From positions 1 to 64,000 of the forward strand of contig NZ_BOPC01000004.1 of NCBI RefSeq assembly GCF_016863555.1: 64,000 nucleotides of DNA. Direction: 5' to 3'. A program made the position numbers and the translations under genes. Every line of letters starts with the position of its first letter. Position 1 is the stretch's first letter. This DNA comes from Micromonospora qiuiae. Its GTDB lineage: Bacteria > Actinomycetota > Actinomycetes > Mycobacteriales > Micromonosporaceae. A model generated the notes under the pieces. It was given only the letters and a program-made list of their open reading frames with translations, did no database searches and had not been told where the DNA came from. Positions 19,213-27,804 of this stretch are shown here, one piece after another.

Positions 19213-19240
19213 TTGACTCAGAGTAATCGCTATTGATAAT
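19213..19240 (+). promoter_or_regulatory. Candidate promoter for the SARP gene
   Basis: TTGACT (19213-19218) and GATAAT (19235-19240) are 16 bases apart, close to a vegetative sigma-70 promoter, and point toward the SARP gene with a leader of about 100 bases. The rest of the 376-bp gap (18973-19348) is AT-richer than its surroundings and should also hold the promoter of the PKS operon, for which no clear boxes were seen. Confidence 0.45.
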
Positions 19241-19348
19241 CTTCGCGACGGTCTGACCCGGCTCCGCACGCACCCGCGCGCGGCCCAGCTAGTCGACGGC
19301 GGCGTCCCCGGCGAACGCGCCGGGGCCTGACCGAGACCCGCAGCCGAC

Positions 19349-20176
19349 GTGTCAGGGGGTGCCGACGTGGCCGCCGATCCGCCCACCCCGACCACCGGAG
19401 AACACCGGTACGTCGAGGTAGAGCTGCACCTGCTCGGCGGCTTCCGCCTGATGCACGGCGGCACGCCGGTGCTGGTGCCCCGGGGCCTGCAACGGATCAT
19501 CGCGCTGATCGGGCTGCGACCCGACGCGACCCGTACTCATCTCGCCGGGTTGCTGTGGCCCGAGGCCACCGAGGAACGGGCGCTGTCGTCGCTGCGGACC
19601 GCGCTGTGGCGGCTGCGCCAGGACCCGTACTGCCCGCTGATCATCACCGCCGACACGGTCCGTCTCGACCCAGCGGTACGGGTCGACGTCGACGAGCTGG
19701 AAGCCACGGCCGCCCGGGTACGCGACGGCCAGGCACCGGACGACGCCGCGCGGGCGCTCACCGCCGGCCGCCACGACCTGCTCCCCGGCTGGTACGACGA
19801 CTGGGTGCTGACCAGCCGCGAGCGGTTGCGCCAGCTCCGGCTGCACATGCTCGAACAGGTCGCCAGCCAGCACCTGGCCGCCGGACGGCACGGCGAAGCC
19901 CTCGAGGCGGCACTGGAGGCGATGGCCGCCGAACCGCTGCGGGAGACACCGCACCGGCTGGTCGTCCGCATCCATCTCGCCGAGGGAAACGCCTTCGAGG
20001 CGGTGCACGCCTTCTACGTCTACCGGGATCTGTTGCTCCGGGAGCTGCGGCTGGAGCCCTCCCCCGCGATGACCGCGCTGCTCGACGAGACGCTCGAACC
20101 GATCCGCCGGGCCAGCCGGCCGGCACCCCGGCCACCCGGCCACCCGGCCACCCGGCCGACGTTCCAGGCCCGCTGA
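19349..20176 (+). CDS. SARP-family transcriptional activator
   Basis: A 275-residue pathway-specific activator. An OmpR-type winged helix occupies about residues 24-105 (VEVELHLLGGFRLMHGGTPV to LSSLRTALWRLRQ) and a bacterial transcriptional activation domain about 110-255 (helical repeats, LAAGRHGEALEAALEAMAAE and VYRDLLLRELRLEPSPAM). It is the short SARP form without an ATPase domain. Divergence from the aromatic polyketide operon suggests it activates that operon. The start is a GTG at 19349 with weak leader support; a GTG at 19367 is possible. Confidence 0.88.
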   Translation: MSGGADVAADPPTPTTGEHRYVEVELHLLGGFRLMHGGTPVLVPRGLQRIIALIGLRPDATRTHLAGLLWPEATEERALSSLRTALWRLRQDPYCPLIITADTVRLDPAVRVDVDELEATAARVRDGQAPDDAARALTAGRHDLLPGWYDDWVLTSRERLRQLRLHMLEQVASQHLAAGRHGEALEAALEAMAAEPLRETPHRLVVRIHLAEGNAFEAVHAFYVYRDLLLRELRLEPSPAMTALLDETLEPIRRASRPAPRPPGHPATRPTFQAR

Positions 20177-20251
20177 CCGCCGTAACCGCGGCGTTCGGCC
20201 CGTTGAGGGGCAGGTTTGAGAGCCCTGGATACAGGGTGAGCCGACCCGGGC

Positions 20252-20362
20252 AGCGCCCTGCCGATCGGGGTGTCCACCTCGGAGCCGATGCCGACGTGGA
20301 AGGGCAGCACGGTCACCCTGCTCGGCGACGCGATCCACACCATGACTCCCGGACGGGGGTCG
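20252..20362 (+). pseudogene. Remnant of a FAD-dependent monooxygenase
   Basis: The 37 codons contain WKGSTVTLLGDAIHTMTPGR followed by G, which matches the GDAxH...P.GG FAD-binding segment of aromatic hydroxylases (PF01494 type). The expected continuation VGAN.AL.DA is absent, the frame has a stop at about 20242, and there is no room for the other 350 residues. It lies just past the SARP gene. whiE clusters include a FAD hydroxylase, so this may be what is left of one. Confidence 0.65.
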
Positions 20363-20422
20363 CGCCCCGTCGCCCTTGCCTCTCGTGAAAGCTCACCGGC
20401 TGCGCACAGGGGAGGTTGTCAC

Positions 20423-20474
20423 CAGTCGTGTGATGTCACAGAGAAATATTTATGTCCGTGTGACATCACGACTG
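20423..20474. repeat. Inverted repeat with AT-rich loop
   Basis: GTGATGTCAC (20430-20439) and GTGACATCAC (20460-20469) are perfect inverted copies, and CAGTCG / CGACTG extends the arms with a two-base offset. Each arm is itself a GTGA-N2-TCAC dyad. The loop is unusually AT-rich for this genome. It could be an operator pair or a hairpin. The gap 20363-20702 otherwise shows no gene. Confidence 0.55.
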
Positions 20475-20702
20475 TTCGATGATGCACCCTTGGTGGCGAT
20501 GCCCCTGCGGCGGCCCACATCCCACCCGCTCATCCCTGTCGATCAACCCCACACAGTCCGCTTCGTACCGGCCACCTGCGGTAGCTCTCCGCGCGTCCGC
20601 ATGGACTGTTACCGAGGCTGGCTGTTGCCTCCGCCGCACGTGTGCAAAGCTGCGGCGAGCTTTTTTCGGGACGATCGGACGTGAACTTCAGGGAGGTTTG
20701 CC

Positions 20703-21521
20703 GTGGGCGAGTCCTTCGGTAACTGGCTGATACTGCTCGTGGTCCTGCTGGCCGGGCTGGCCGGAGGCTGGCTGCTGCTGCGCAGCCGGCGCAACGATGC
20801 GCCCGCGCCGACGAGCGACGCCACCGCGCAGGCGACCCAGCCGGCACAGGCGACCCAGCCGGCACCAGCCACGACCAACGACACCCAACAGTCGAGCACC
20901 ACCGCAGCACCCGCCGAGCCGGCCGGCGCCGCACCAGCCGACGCCAAACCGGCCACCACCGCGCCAACCGCCGCCGAACCGGCCGACGCCGCACCAGCCG
21001 GCGCCGCACCGGCCACCACCGCGCCGACCGACGCCGAACCGGCCGACGCCGCACCAGCCGCCGCCGAGCCAACCACCTCCGACCCGGTCACCGCGCCCGT
21101 GGCGAGCACCGAACCGCAACCGGCGAGCACCGAGCCGCAATCGGCGAGCACCGAGCCGCAATCGGCGAGTGTCCCGGACGAGTCGCCGGTGACGCCTGTC
21201 GAGAAGACGACGGCGACGATCGTTGCCGGCTCATCGCCGGGACGTAAGGCGACCGCCAAGCGAGCTCCGGCCGCCAAGAAGACTCCGGCCACCACTGCCG
21301 AGGACGCCGACGACGACTTCCGGCGCATCCAGGGTGTCGGGCCGAAGATGGCCGCCGCCCTGCACGGCGCAGGAATCCGGACCTACCGCCAACTGGCGGA
21401 CCTGGACGAGGCGGCGCTACGGGACGCGATCCGGGGTGCCGGGATGCGGGCCACGGCCAGCGTGGCCACCTGGCCCCAGCAGGCGAAGATCCTGGCTGCG
21501 CAGACCGGCGACGACGCCTGA
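20703..21521 (+). CDS. Membrane-anchored protein with Ala/Pro/Thr linker and helix-hairpin-helix domain
   Basis: A 272-residue protein in three parts. Residues 6-27 form one membrane helix (WLILLVVLLAGLAGGWLLLR). Residues 30-165 are a repetitive, disordered Ala/Pro/Thr/Glu linker, followed by a basic KATAKRAPAAKKTPATT stretch. The C-terminus (about 205-265) is a helix-hairpin-helix-like domain with RIQGVGPKMAAALHGAGI and TYRQLADLDEAALRDAI, as in DUF4332-type proteins. The basic patch and HhH suggest nucleic-acid binding at the membrane, but this is inference. The GTG at 20703 follows GGGAGGTTT. Confidence 0.8.
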   Translation: MGESFGNWLILLVVLLAGLAGGWLLLRSRRNDAPAPTSDATAQATQPAQATQPAPATTNDTQQSSTTAAPAEPAGAAPADAKPATTAPTAAEPADAAPAGAAPATTAPTDAEPADAAPAAAEPTTSDPVTAPVASTEPQPASTEPQSASTEPQSASVPDESPVTPVEKTTATIVAGSSPGRKATAKRAPAAKKTPATTAEDADDDFRRIQGVGPKMAAALHGAGIRTYRQLADLDEAALRDAIRGAGMRATASVATWPQQAKILAAQTGDDA

Positions 21522-21562
21522 CAACTGTCGCTGAGCCGCCGGCAGCCTCCGCTGACCGGCGG

Positions 21563-21640
21563 CAAGATCCGCGCAACATCGGGGAAAGTGCTGCCTCGCC
21601 GACTGACGAGGCCGCACTTTCCCCGAAACTGCTGTCGAGG
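21563..21640. repeat. 78-bp hairpin repeat, copy 1
   Basis: An 18-bp stem (GGGGAAAGTGCTGCCTCG with one mismatch to its partner) is flanked by CAAGATCCGCGCAACATC on the left and GAAACTGCTG on the right. A second copy with the same flanks is at 28578-28655. The conserved flanks show this is a dispersed element, though as a hairpin after a gene it may also terminate transcription. Confidence 0.75.
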
Positions 21641-21755
21641 TCGAGCCCGCAGGGCTTGTACGTGCAAGCGAGGCGGCGAAGTCATCGTTAGCCGAGCGGT
21701 CGGGGTGGGTACAAGGCCCGTCACCTCGTACCCACCCCGACCGTGGAGGAACGCC

Positions 21756-21962
21756 ATGCGCGGCACGTCGATATTCGGAGTTCTCGTCGTGATCTGGCTG
21801 ATCATCGGCGCAGTCGCCGCCGGCCAGCGCGGCTACTACAACGACGAGGAGACCAACTGCGCCGAACTCGGCACCATCCTGGTCACCATCGTCGCCGGAC
21901 CGTTGAACTACGTCGGTGCCAACCCGAAGGTCGACTGCGAACTGCCCCAACCCTCCGAGTGA
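21756..21962 (+). CDS. Small membrane protein of unknown function
   Basis: A 68-residue protein with one clear membrane segment at about residues 5-22 (SIFGVLVVIWLIIGAVAAGQ) and a second moderately hydrophobic stretch near 38-50. Two Cys (in TNCAEL and VDCELP) flank the second stretch. I do not recognise a family. The ATG at 21756 is well supported by GGAGGA at 21745-21750; the longer upstream reading crosses the hairpin repeat. Confidence 0.72.
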   Translation: MRGTSIFGVLVVIWLIIGAVAAGQRGYYNDEETNCAELGTILVTIVAGPLNYVGANPKVDCELPQPSE

Positions 21963-21980
21963 CGGCGGTGCGGGAATCGT

Positions 21981-22019
21981 TCCGCCCGCCTTCGGTCGGC
22001 GGGACCGGCGGCGGGCGGA
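21981..22019 (+). terminator. Hairpin after the small membrane protein gene
   Basis: A perfect 10-bp stem TCCGCCCGCC / GGCGGGCGGA spans a 19-base loop, starting 18 bases after the stop codon. Confidence 0.55.
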
Positions 22020-22227
22020 GTGACGCGTCCCGAGGAATTCAGCGGAAGCAGTGCGAGACCGGCACATGTTGATGACTGCGCCATTCGCGCTCATGTTCCC
22101 GATGTCCTGGCAACGGCCGAGCCGGCACCGGACATGCGGGAGGGCCGGCCGACACCCCCCGGAGCCGGCCGACCCCCTGATCCCCCGTGGTCTGATCCGG
22201 GCGATGCCGCCCGGCTGATCGGACCGC

Positions 22228-22256
22228 CCCCGCGCTCCGCGCAGCGGAGCGCGGGG
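22228..22256. terminator. Hairpin after the DUF5995 gene
   Basis: CGCGCTCCGC (22231-22240) and GCGGAGCGCG (22244-22253) form a perfect stem with a three-base loop, extended by CCC/GGG outside. It ends 15 bases from the DUF5995 stop and may be bidirectional. Apart from this and the hairpin at 21981, the gap 21963-22270 shows nothing. Confidence 0.65.
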
Positions 22257-22270
22257 ACCCCCCGTCCCGG

Positions 22271-23089
22271 CTACTGCAGGAACGCCCCGAGGGGCGACAG
22301 CAGCAACCGACCGAGCGCCGCGGCCGCGTCGTCGAGTCGCTTGCGCTCGCGTTCGTGTCGGTGCGGATCGTGCCGGCACCGCCAGATGCGTTGTGCGTTG
22401 CGCCAGGCGACATCGCGCGTGTACCCGATCAGCTCACCCTGGTACCAGTCGTCGATGTTGCCGTTGAGCATGTCGATGAGCAGTTGCCACCGATCCAGGT
22501 AACCCCGGCGCAGGTCGGGGATCTTGTCGGCGAAGATCTTGTTGATCTCCAGATAGTCGTGGTGCTGGTCGCTGCCGTCGACCGGCTCGGATTCCAGGTG
22601 GGCGAAGGTGGTCACCAGCGCGAACGGCAGATCGAAGTTGATGTGCGCGTTCACGCCGGCCGCCGCCGAGGGCAGTGGGCGCGCATCCGGGCCGCACATC
22701 CGCTCGAACAGGCACGCCCAGGCCTTCGGCGTGCCAGGGCTGCGGTCGCTCCACAGCCGCAGCGCGTCGAAGTAGCGAGCGGCGAACTCCACGTCCAGAC
22801 GGGACATGAAGATCGGGTCGATGAACCGATCGGCGTAGAGGCCGTCCAGCACGCTGCTGGTGATGACGAGATACAGCCGGTTGAAGTCGGCCAGTGGACA
22901 GCTCTCCATCAGCGGAGGCAGCCGGACCAGCAGATTCTGCAACTCGGTCAGATGCTCGACCACGGCGGGCACGTCGGCCGGGTGATCGGCGAGCAGGTCG
23001 ACCATGTCCTGATGGACCGGCCCCCAGACCGGTTCGGTCGCGTCGTCGCGGGACACCACCGCACCGAGTCCAGTGACTCGCTCACCCAT
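22271..23089 (-). CDS. DUF5995-family protein
   Basis: A 272-residue soluble, mostly helical protein. The pattern LADFNRLYLVITSSVLDGL, then PIFMSRLDVEFAARYFDAL, and later AAAGVNAHINFDLPFALV with His/Asn is that of DUF5995 proteins, which are common in actinobacteria and of unknown function. The conserved NAHIN and FDLP residues could form a metal site, but I have no direct support. The ATG at 23089 starts near the conserved part; a start at 23173 would add 28 residues. Confidence 0.75.
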   Translation of the reverse strand: MGERVTGLGAVVSRDDATEPVWGPVHQDMVDLLADHPADVPAVVEHLTELQNLLVRLPPLMESCPLADFNRLYLVITSSVLDGLYADRFIDPIFMSRLDVEFAARYFDALRLWSDRSPGTPKAWACLFERMCGPDARPLPSAAAGVNAHINFDLPFALVTTFAHLESEPVDGSDQHHDYLEINKIFADKIPDLRRGYLDRWQLLIDMLNGNIDDWYQGELIGYTRDVAWRNAQRIWRCRHDPHRHERERKRLDDAAAALGRLLLSPLGAFLQ

Positions 23090-23196
23090 GCCTTCTTCTC
23101 CGCCCTGGTCGCCAGCACCGCCGTACCTCGCCGGCACCGGGCTCAGCCTGTCAGTCAGGCGGAGCGGCGACATCAGTAGAACGACGTATCCGACAC

Positions 23197-26064
23197 CTAC
23201 CGGCGGCTACGCAGAAAGATGGCGCTGGCCTGGACCCGGGTACGCACATGCAGCTTGTCGAAGATGTGCGAGACGTGGACGCCGATGGTCCGTTCGCTGA
23301 TGAACAGCCGCTGGCCGATCTCCTTGTTGGTCAGGCCCTCGGCCACCGCGGCGAGCACCTCGCGCTCGCGGGGGGTGAGCGCGGCGAGTTCGTCGCCGCC
23401 CGTCCCGGCCGGCGGCGCGGCGTCCACCGCCCGTTCCGCCAGCCCGATCCGGGCCCGGCCAGCGAGGGTAGCGATCTCCTCGGCCAGCGGCACCGCGCCG
23501 AGTCCCTGCGCCGTCTGGTAGGCCTGCCGCAACAGTTTGCCGGCGGTGGCGGTCTGGCGACGGCGGGACAGCAGCGCCTCGGCCTGCCGCAGCCGGGAGT
23601 AGGCCGCCGGATAGGGGTGGTTGCGGCGATCCCACTCGGCGGCGGCCCGCGCCCACAGTTCCGGGTCCGCTCCGTCGAGGCGGCTCACCTCGGCCGCGCA
23701 GAGCGCCAGGTACCCGTCGACGACGTCGCGTACCGGTCGGGCCGCCCGCTCGCTCTTGCGGGCCACCCGGTCGGCGATCTCCCTCAGCCGGCGCACCGCG
23801 GTGTCGTCGACCGCGACCGTGCGGCCGGCGTGCGCCTCGGCCTCGGCGCGCAGACCGTGCCAGACCAGCACGGCGAGAATGACCAGGTCGTCGGAGCGGG
23901 TCTCGGTGAGGCCGCGCTGCACCGTGTGGCGGGCCAGGTCGTGGCGTCCCTGCCACATCGCCAGCCCGGCGCGCAGGGTGAGCAGGGGGATGACGTGCCG
24001 GGCCCCGCCGCCGGCGAGCATGGTGGCGGCGGCGTCGAGATCCCGATCGGCGGCCTCGGTGTCGCCGTAGCCGACCGAGAGCCGGCACCGGGCCAGCAGC
24101 AGTTCGACCGCGTCCGCGCCGGAGGGCCGGTGCCGCAACGCCGCCGAGACGACCTTCTCCGCTTCGGACCACTGCCCCACCCGGAACAGGCCGTTGGCGG
24201 CGATGGCCAGCAGCCGGGTTCCGTAGCTGCGGCCCAACCCCAGTTCGGCCACCCGCTCGGCGCCCCGCCGGGCCACCACCACCCCCTCTTCGAGGATGTT
24301 CAGCGGGCCGGTGAGCAGCTCCGCCAGGTGCAGGTAGGCCAAGGCCACGTCCTCGGGGCGGCCCGCGCGCTCGGCGGTCGCCAGCGCCCGGCGCAGCACG
24401 GCCAGCCCGGCGTCCGGATCCTGGCGGTACGCCTCGGAGAAACCCAGCGCCATGCTGGCCAGCACCACCTCGGTGGTGGCCCCGTCAACTCCCTCGGCGA
24501 GGGCCAACGCCTCCCGCGCCCGCTGGCCGGCGTCGGCGTACCGGCCGAGGTGCAGCAGCAGCTCCGCCAAACGGGCGGCGGCGGTGGCACGCTGCCGAGG
24601 TGTGCAGTCGGCGGCCTGCAGCGCGTGCTGGTACTCCGCCTCGGCCAGCGCCGAACGGCCCGCGGCGGCGAGGTAACGGGCCCGGCGGATGTACAGCTCG
24701 CAGGCCGGGAGATCGCTGCCGGTGCCGGCCAGCTCCTCCAGCAGCGACAGCGCCCGGGCGTACTCACCACAGTGGTGGGCGGCCTCGGCCGCGTGCCCGA
24801 GCAGGGCGGCGCGGTCCACGTCGGGCAGGCCCTCGGTCAGCTCGACCGCGACCGACCAGTGCCGGTGCGCCTCGGCGTAGCCGTACAGTCGCTCGGCCTC
24901 CTGTGCGGCGGCCAACGCCGCCGGCAGCGCCCGCTCCGGTTCGCCAGCCAATCGCCAGTGATGCGCCAACCGGGCCTGGTGCAGCTCGCCGGACGCCGAG
25001 GCCAACGCCTCGGCGTAGCGGCGATGCAGCACGGCTCGTTCGGCGGGCAGCAGCTCGTCGGTGAGCACCTCCGCGACCAGCCGATGGCGCAGCCGGTAGC
25101 CGTCGTCGGAACCGACCAGCAACCGGTGCGAGACCGCCGCGCGGACGGCGTCCAGCAGGTCGTGCTCGGGCAACCCGACGACCTGGGCGAGCAGCCAGTG
25201 TTCGACCGGTTCGACCCCGGCGGCGACCGCGTGCACGGCCCGGCGCGCTGGACCGGGCAGGGCGTCCACCCTGGCCAGAAAGACTTCTCGCAGGGTGTCG
25301 GAGAGACCGTCCCGGCCGTCGCGCAGATCCCGGGAGAGTTCCTCGACGACGAACGGGTTACCGCCGCTGCGCCGCCACAGCTGCTCGGCCGCCTCCGATG
25401 CCAGCGGACGACGCACCACCGCCGCGGCGAGCTGCTCGGTCGCGGCTCGGTCCAGCGGGGCCAGGTCGAACACCCGTACCGACCGCAGCCGGCGCAGCTC
25501 GGTGAGCACCCGACGCAGTGGATGCGCGCCCTGAAGGGACTCCGAGCGCACCGCCGCGAGCACCGACAACTGGAGGTCACCCAGGCCGGCGAGCAGGTAG
25601 AGCAACAGCTGGCGGCTGGTCCGGTCGATCCACTGCAGATCGTCTAGCACGAGCACCACCCGGCGCCCCGCCGCGATCACGCTCAGCCCTCGGGAGACCC
25701 GCTCCAGCAGTGCGCCCGCCCCGTCTGGATCGGTGGCTTCCTCGGTGAACACCGCCAGCAGCGCACGGACCGAGGCAGCGGCGGGCGGGGCCAGGTCGGC
25801 GTCGAGTCTGCGTAATGCCTGGCGCAGCGGGTGCAACGGCGAGGCGTCGCCGATGTCCAGACAGGAGCCGGTGAGCACCAGGGCATCCCCGTCGCGCAGC
25901 CGCTCACCGACCTCGTGCAGCAACCGGGTCTTGCCCACGCCACTCTCGCCGGTGAGGAAGACGGCGGCGGTGTTTCCCGCCGCCTCGTCGAGCAGCGCGG
26001 AGCACACCGTCGCCAGCAGTTCGGCCCGACCGACGAGCGGCGTGCCGTCCACGTCGCTGGCCAT
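23197..26064 (-). CDS. LAL-type LuxR-family regulator with AAA ATPase domain
   Basis: A 955-residue large ATP-binding regulator of the MalT/LAL class. The N-terminal ATPase has Walker A FLTGESGVGKTRLL (about residues 37-50) and Walker B VVLVLDDLQWID near 148. A long TPR-like helical middle follows, and the last 65 residues are a LuxR helix-turn-helix (LTPREREVLAAVAEGLTNKE, then SERTIGVHVSHIFDKL). Such proteins sense an inducer through the middle region and activate secondary metabolism or sugar genes. The target here is unknown. The ATG at 26064 begins just before the conserved VGRAELL segment. Confidence 0.92.
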   Translation of the reverse strand: MASDVDGTPLVGRAELLATVCSALLDEAAGNTAAVFLTGESGVGKTRLLHEVGERLRDGDALVLTGSCLDIGDASPLHPLRQALRRLDADLAPPAAASVRALLAVFTEEATDPDGAGALLERVSRGLSVIAAGRRVVLVLDDLQWIDRTSRQLLLYLLAGLGDLQLSVLAAVRSESLQGAHPLRRVLTELRRLRSVRVFDLAPLDRAATEQLAAAVVRRPLASEAAEQLWRRSGGNPFVVEELSRDLRDGRDGLSDTLREVFLARVDALPGPARRAVHAVAAGVEPVEHWLLAQVVGLPEHDLLDAVRAAVSHRLLVGSDDGYRLRHRLVAEVLTDELLPAERAVLHRRYAEALASASGELHQARLAHHWRLAGEPERALPAALAAAQEAERLYGYAEAHRHWSVAVELTEGLPDVDRAALLGHAAEAAHHCGEYARALSLLEELAGTGSDLPACELYIRRARYLAAAGRSALAEAEYQHALQAADCTPRQRATAAARLAELLLHLGRYADAGQRAREALALAEGVDGATTEVVLASMALGFSEAYRQDPDAGLAVLRRALATAERAGRPEDVALAYLHLAELLTGPLNILEEGVVVARRGAERVAELGLGRSYGTRLLAIAANGLFRVGQWSEAEKVVSAALRHRPSGADAVELLLARCRLSVGYGDTEAADRDLDAAATMLAGGGARHVIPLLTLRAGLAMWQGRHDLARHTVQRGLTETRSDDLVILAVLVWHGLRAEAEAHAGRTVAVDDTAVRRLREIADRVARKSERAARPVRDVVDGYLALCAAEVSRLDGADPELWARAAAEWDRRNHPYPAAYSRLRQAEALLSRRRQTATAGKLLRQAYQTAQGLGAVPLAEEIATLAGRARIGLAERAVDAAPPAGTGGDELAALTPREREVLAAVAEGLTNKEIGQRLFISERTIGVHVSHIFDKLHVRTRVQASAIFLRSRR

Positions 26065-26208
26065 GGCTCGCAGCCTAGCCACCGGCCGCCTGCTCGCTCT
26101 ACCGCCGCCTGGTCCGACTCCTACGCCACGCGTCGGCATCGCGCCAAATGCTGGTCGCCGACACCTGGCCCTCGCCGCAGGTCCGGGCCATCGCGCACCG
26201 GCTCCCGA

Positions 26209-26775
26209 TCAGTTTTGCGGGAGGAAGGCCAAGGCACGCTCCCAGGTCAGATCGGCGGCTGTCGGGTCGTGGTCGGGCACGGTCGGGTCGGTGAACAGGT
26301 GACCCGCCCCCGGATAGCGGTGCACCATCAGGTCCGCCCCGGCGGCGGTCATCGCCCGCTGCCACTGGTCGACCTCCTCGGGCGGGTCGTAGGCGTCGGG
26401 GTCGGCCAGATGCATCTGGACCCGCAGGCCGGGCCGGACGGCCGCCGGCGAACCACCGGTGCCGTGCAACAGCAGCAGGCCGGCCGTGTCGGGGCGCTCG
26501 GCGAGCATCGCACCGGCCACCCCGGCGCCCATCGAGAAGCCGGCGAGCACGGTGTCGGGCGGCAGCGGGTCGAGCGCGGCGCGAGCCCGGTCGAGGACGG
26601 CCCGCTGACCGATCCGGTCGAGCAGGGCGAACCCCTCCTCGACGGTGTCGACGGGCGGTTGGCCGTACAGGTCGGGCACCGCCACCTGATGACCGGCGGC
26701 GCGGAGCCGATCGGCGGCGGTCAGCACGGCCGGCCGCAGCCCGTACACGGAATGAAAAAGCACGACGTGTCCCAT
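26209..26775 (-). CDS. Dienelactone hydrolase-family alpha/beta hydrolase
   Basis: A 188-residue single-domain hydrolase. The nucleophile is Ser81 in AGFSMGAG, where classical dienelactone hydrolases have Cys. A catalytic Asp is likely in the LADPDAYDPPEE region and the base is His159 in PGAGHLF. The N-terminus VVLFHSVYGLRPAVLTAADR is typical of the family. The natural ester or lactone is unknown. The ATG at 26775 gives the standard family length; longer readings have no homology. Confidence 0.85.
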   Translation of the reverse strand: MGHVVLFHSVYGLRPAVLTAADRLRAAGHQVAVPDLYGQPPVDTVEEGFALLDRIGQRAVLDRARAALDPLPPDTVLAGFSMGAGVAGAMLAERPDTAGLLLLHGTGGSPAAVRPGLRVQMHLADPDAYDPPEEVDQWQRAMTAAGADLMVHRYPGAGHLFTDPTVPDHDPTAADLTWERALAFLPQN

Positions 26776-26839
26776 CGACACATCCTGCCGGGTGCGTACG
26801 ACAACTCGGCCGCGCCGGGCCGACCACCGCTGGACGGGG

Positions 26840-27292
26840 TCAGCTTCGGTCGCGCTCGGCGGAACCCTCGCCCGGCGCCGAACCGTCGGTGGTCGGTCGC
26901 AGGGCCCGGCTGTGGCCACGGAACTCGGCGATCACCTCCGCATCGCCGCGGGTGACGGTGACGTCGTAGATCCCGCTGCGCCCGTAGCGGGTGCGTTCGA
27001 CGGCCCGGGCGACCAGCAGGTCACCCTGCCGGGCCGGGCGGACGAAGGTGATCTCACCGCTGGCCGCGACGGTGGCCGGTCCGTGGCTGTTGCAGGCCAG
27101 CGCGAAGGCGGTGTCGGCCAACAGGAACACGAACCCACCGTGGGCGATCCGGTGGCCGTTGACCATGTCGGCGGTGATCCGCATCCGGGCGACCGCCACG
27201 CCGTCGCCAGCGCTGACCAGCTCGATACCGAGCCGGTTGGACGCGACATCGGCGTCGAACATCTCGTGCGCGGCGGTGCGCTGCGGATCCAC
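26840..27292 (-). CDS. PaaI-type hotdog-fold thioesterase
   Basis: A 150-residue acyl-CoA thioesterase of the hydroxyphenylacetyl-CoA (PaaI) group. The family segment GHRIAHGGFVFLLADTAFAL is present, with the catalytic Asp in LADTAF and the preceding HGG. FVRPARQGDLLVARA follows. PaaI normally rescues CoA trapped in phenylacetate degradation, but no paa genes are near, so it may have a general housekeeping role. The start is a GTG at 27292. Confidence 0.85.
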   Translation of the reverse strand: MDPQRTAAHEMFDADVASNRLGIELVSAGDGVAVARMRITADMVNGHRIAHGGFVFLLADTAFALACNSHGPATVAASGEITFVRPARQGDLLVARAVERTRYGRSGIYDVTVTRGDAEVIAEFRGHSRALRPTTDGSAPGEGSAERDRS

Positions 27293-27383
27293 ACTGGCTC
27301 CTGGGCCCGATCGGGCGGGCAGGTCCTCGCCCTCGGTCGGACATCATGTCATCGTCGGCGGCGGCACCGAGAAATGGTCACGC

Positions 27384-27575
27384 TCAGCCGACGCCGGGGC
27401 CGGCGACACGCGGGTTCTGCGGGTCGATGTTGCCGGCCCGCAACAGCGCGTCGAGCTTGGCCTCGATCCGGTCGTCCGAGTCGCGGGACCGGGAGGAACC
27501 CCAGTAGTAGAAGAGCCCCCAGCCCGGCGGCCTGCCAGACCGGTTGGAAAAACTCGGACTGCCAGTGGCCATCAC
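27384..27575 (-). CDS. Small hypothetical protein
   Basis: A 63-residue soluble protein with an aromatic patch GWGLFYYWGSSRSRDSDD and a helical segment RIEAKLDALLRAGNIDPQNP. I do not recognise a family, but the composition differs from random high-GC translations. Start codons GTG (27575) and ATG (27572) are adjacent and preceded by GAGAAGG. It is divergent from the methyltransferase gene. Confidence 0.5.
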   Translation of the reverse strand: MMATGSPSFSNRSGRPPGWGLFYYWGSSRSRDSDDRIEAKLDALLRAGNIDPQNPRVAGPGVG

Positions 27576-27727
27576 GGCCTTCTCTCGGCACGGCTTGCGA
27601 TGGGCGATGTGCCCCTAACGAGCAGGTATGAAACAACTCAGGCGACGCAGTGCGCCTCGGAAACGGGTCGTACGCGCGGAGAGGGGTCAGGGGCGGCCGA
27701 CCTCGCCGTCGATCCCACGATCCTCAT

Positions 27728-27763
27728 CTTGCCAATGTCTCGTAATTGCAAAGTTATGGCAAG
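27728..27763. promoter_or_regulatory. Interrupted dyad upstream of the methyltransferase gene
   Basis: CTTGCCA (27728-27734) and TGGCAAG (27757-27763) form a 7-bp inverted repeat around an AT-rich centre, about 45 bases before the methyltransferase start. Position and composition fit a regulator site or promoter; the regulator is unknown. Confidence 0.35.
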
Positions 27764-27804
27764 AGGTCTGGACAGCGTCGGCACCCGTAATTAGCGTGCT
27801 CGAC

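Noticed and set aside
23248..25647. 799-codon open reading on the plus strand
   Set aside because: It is antisense to the LAL regulator and rich in Gln/Gly/Arg/Val without motifs.
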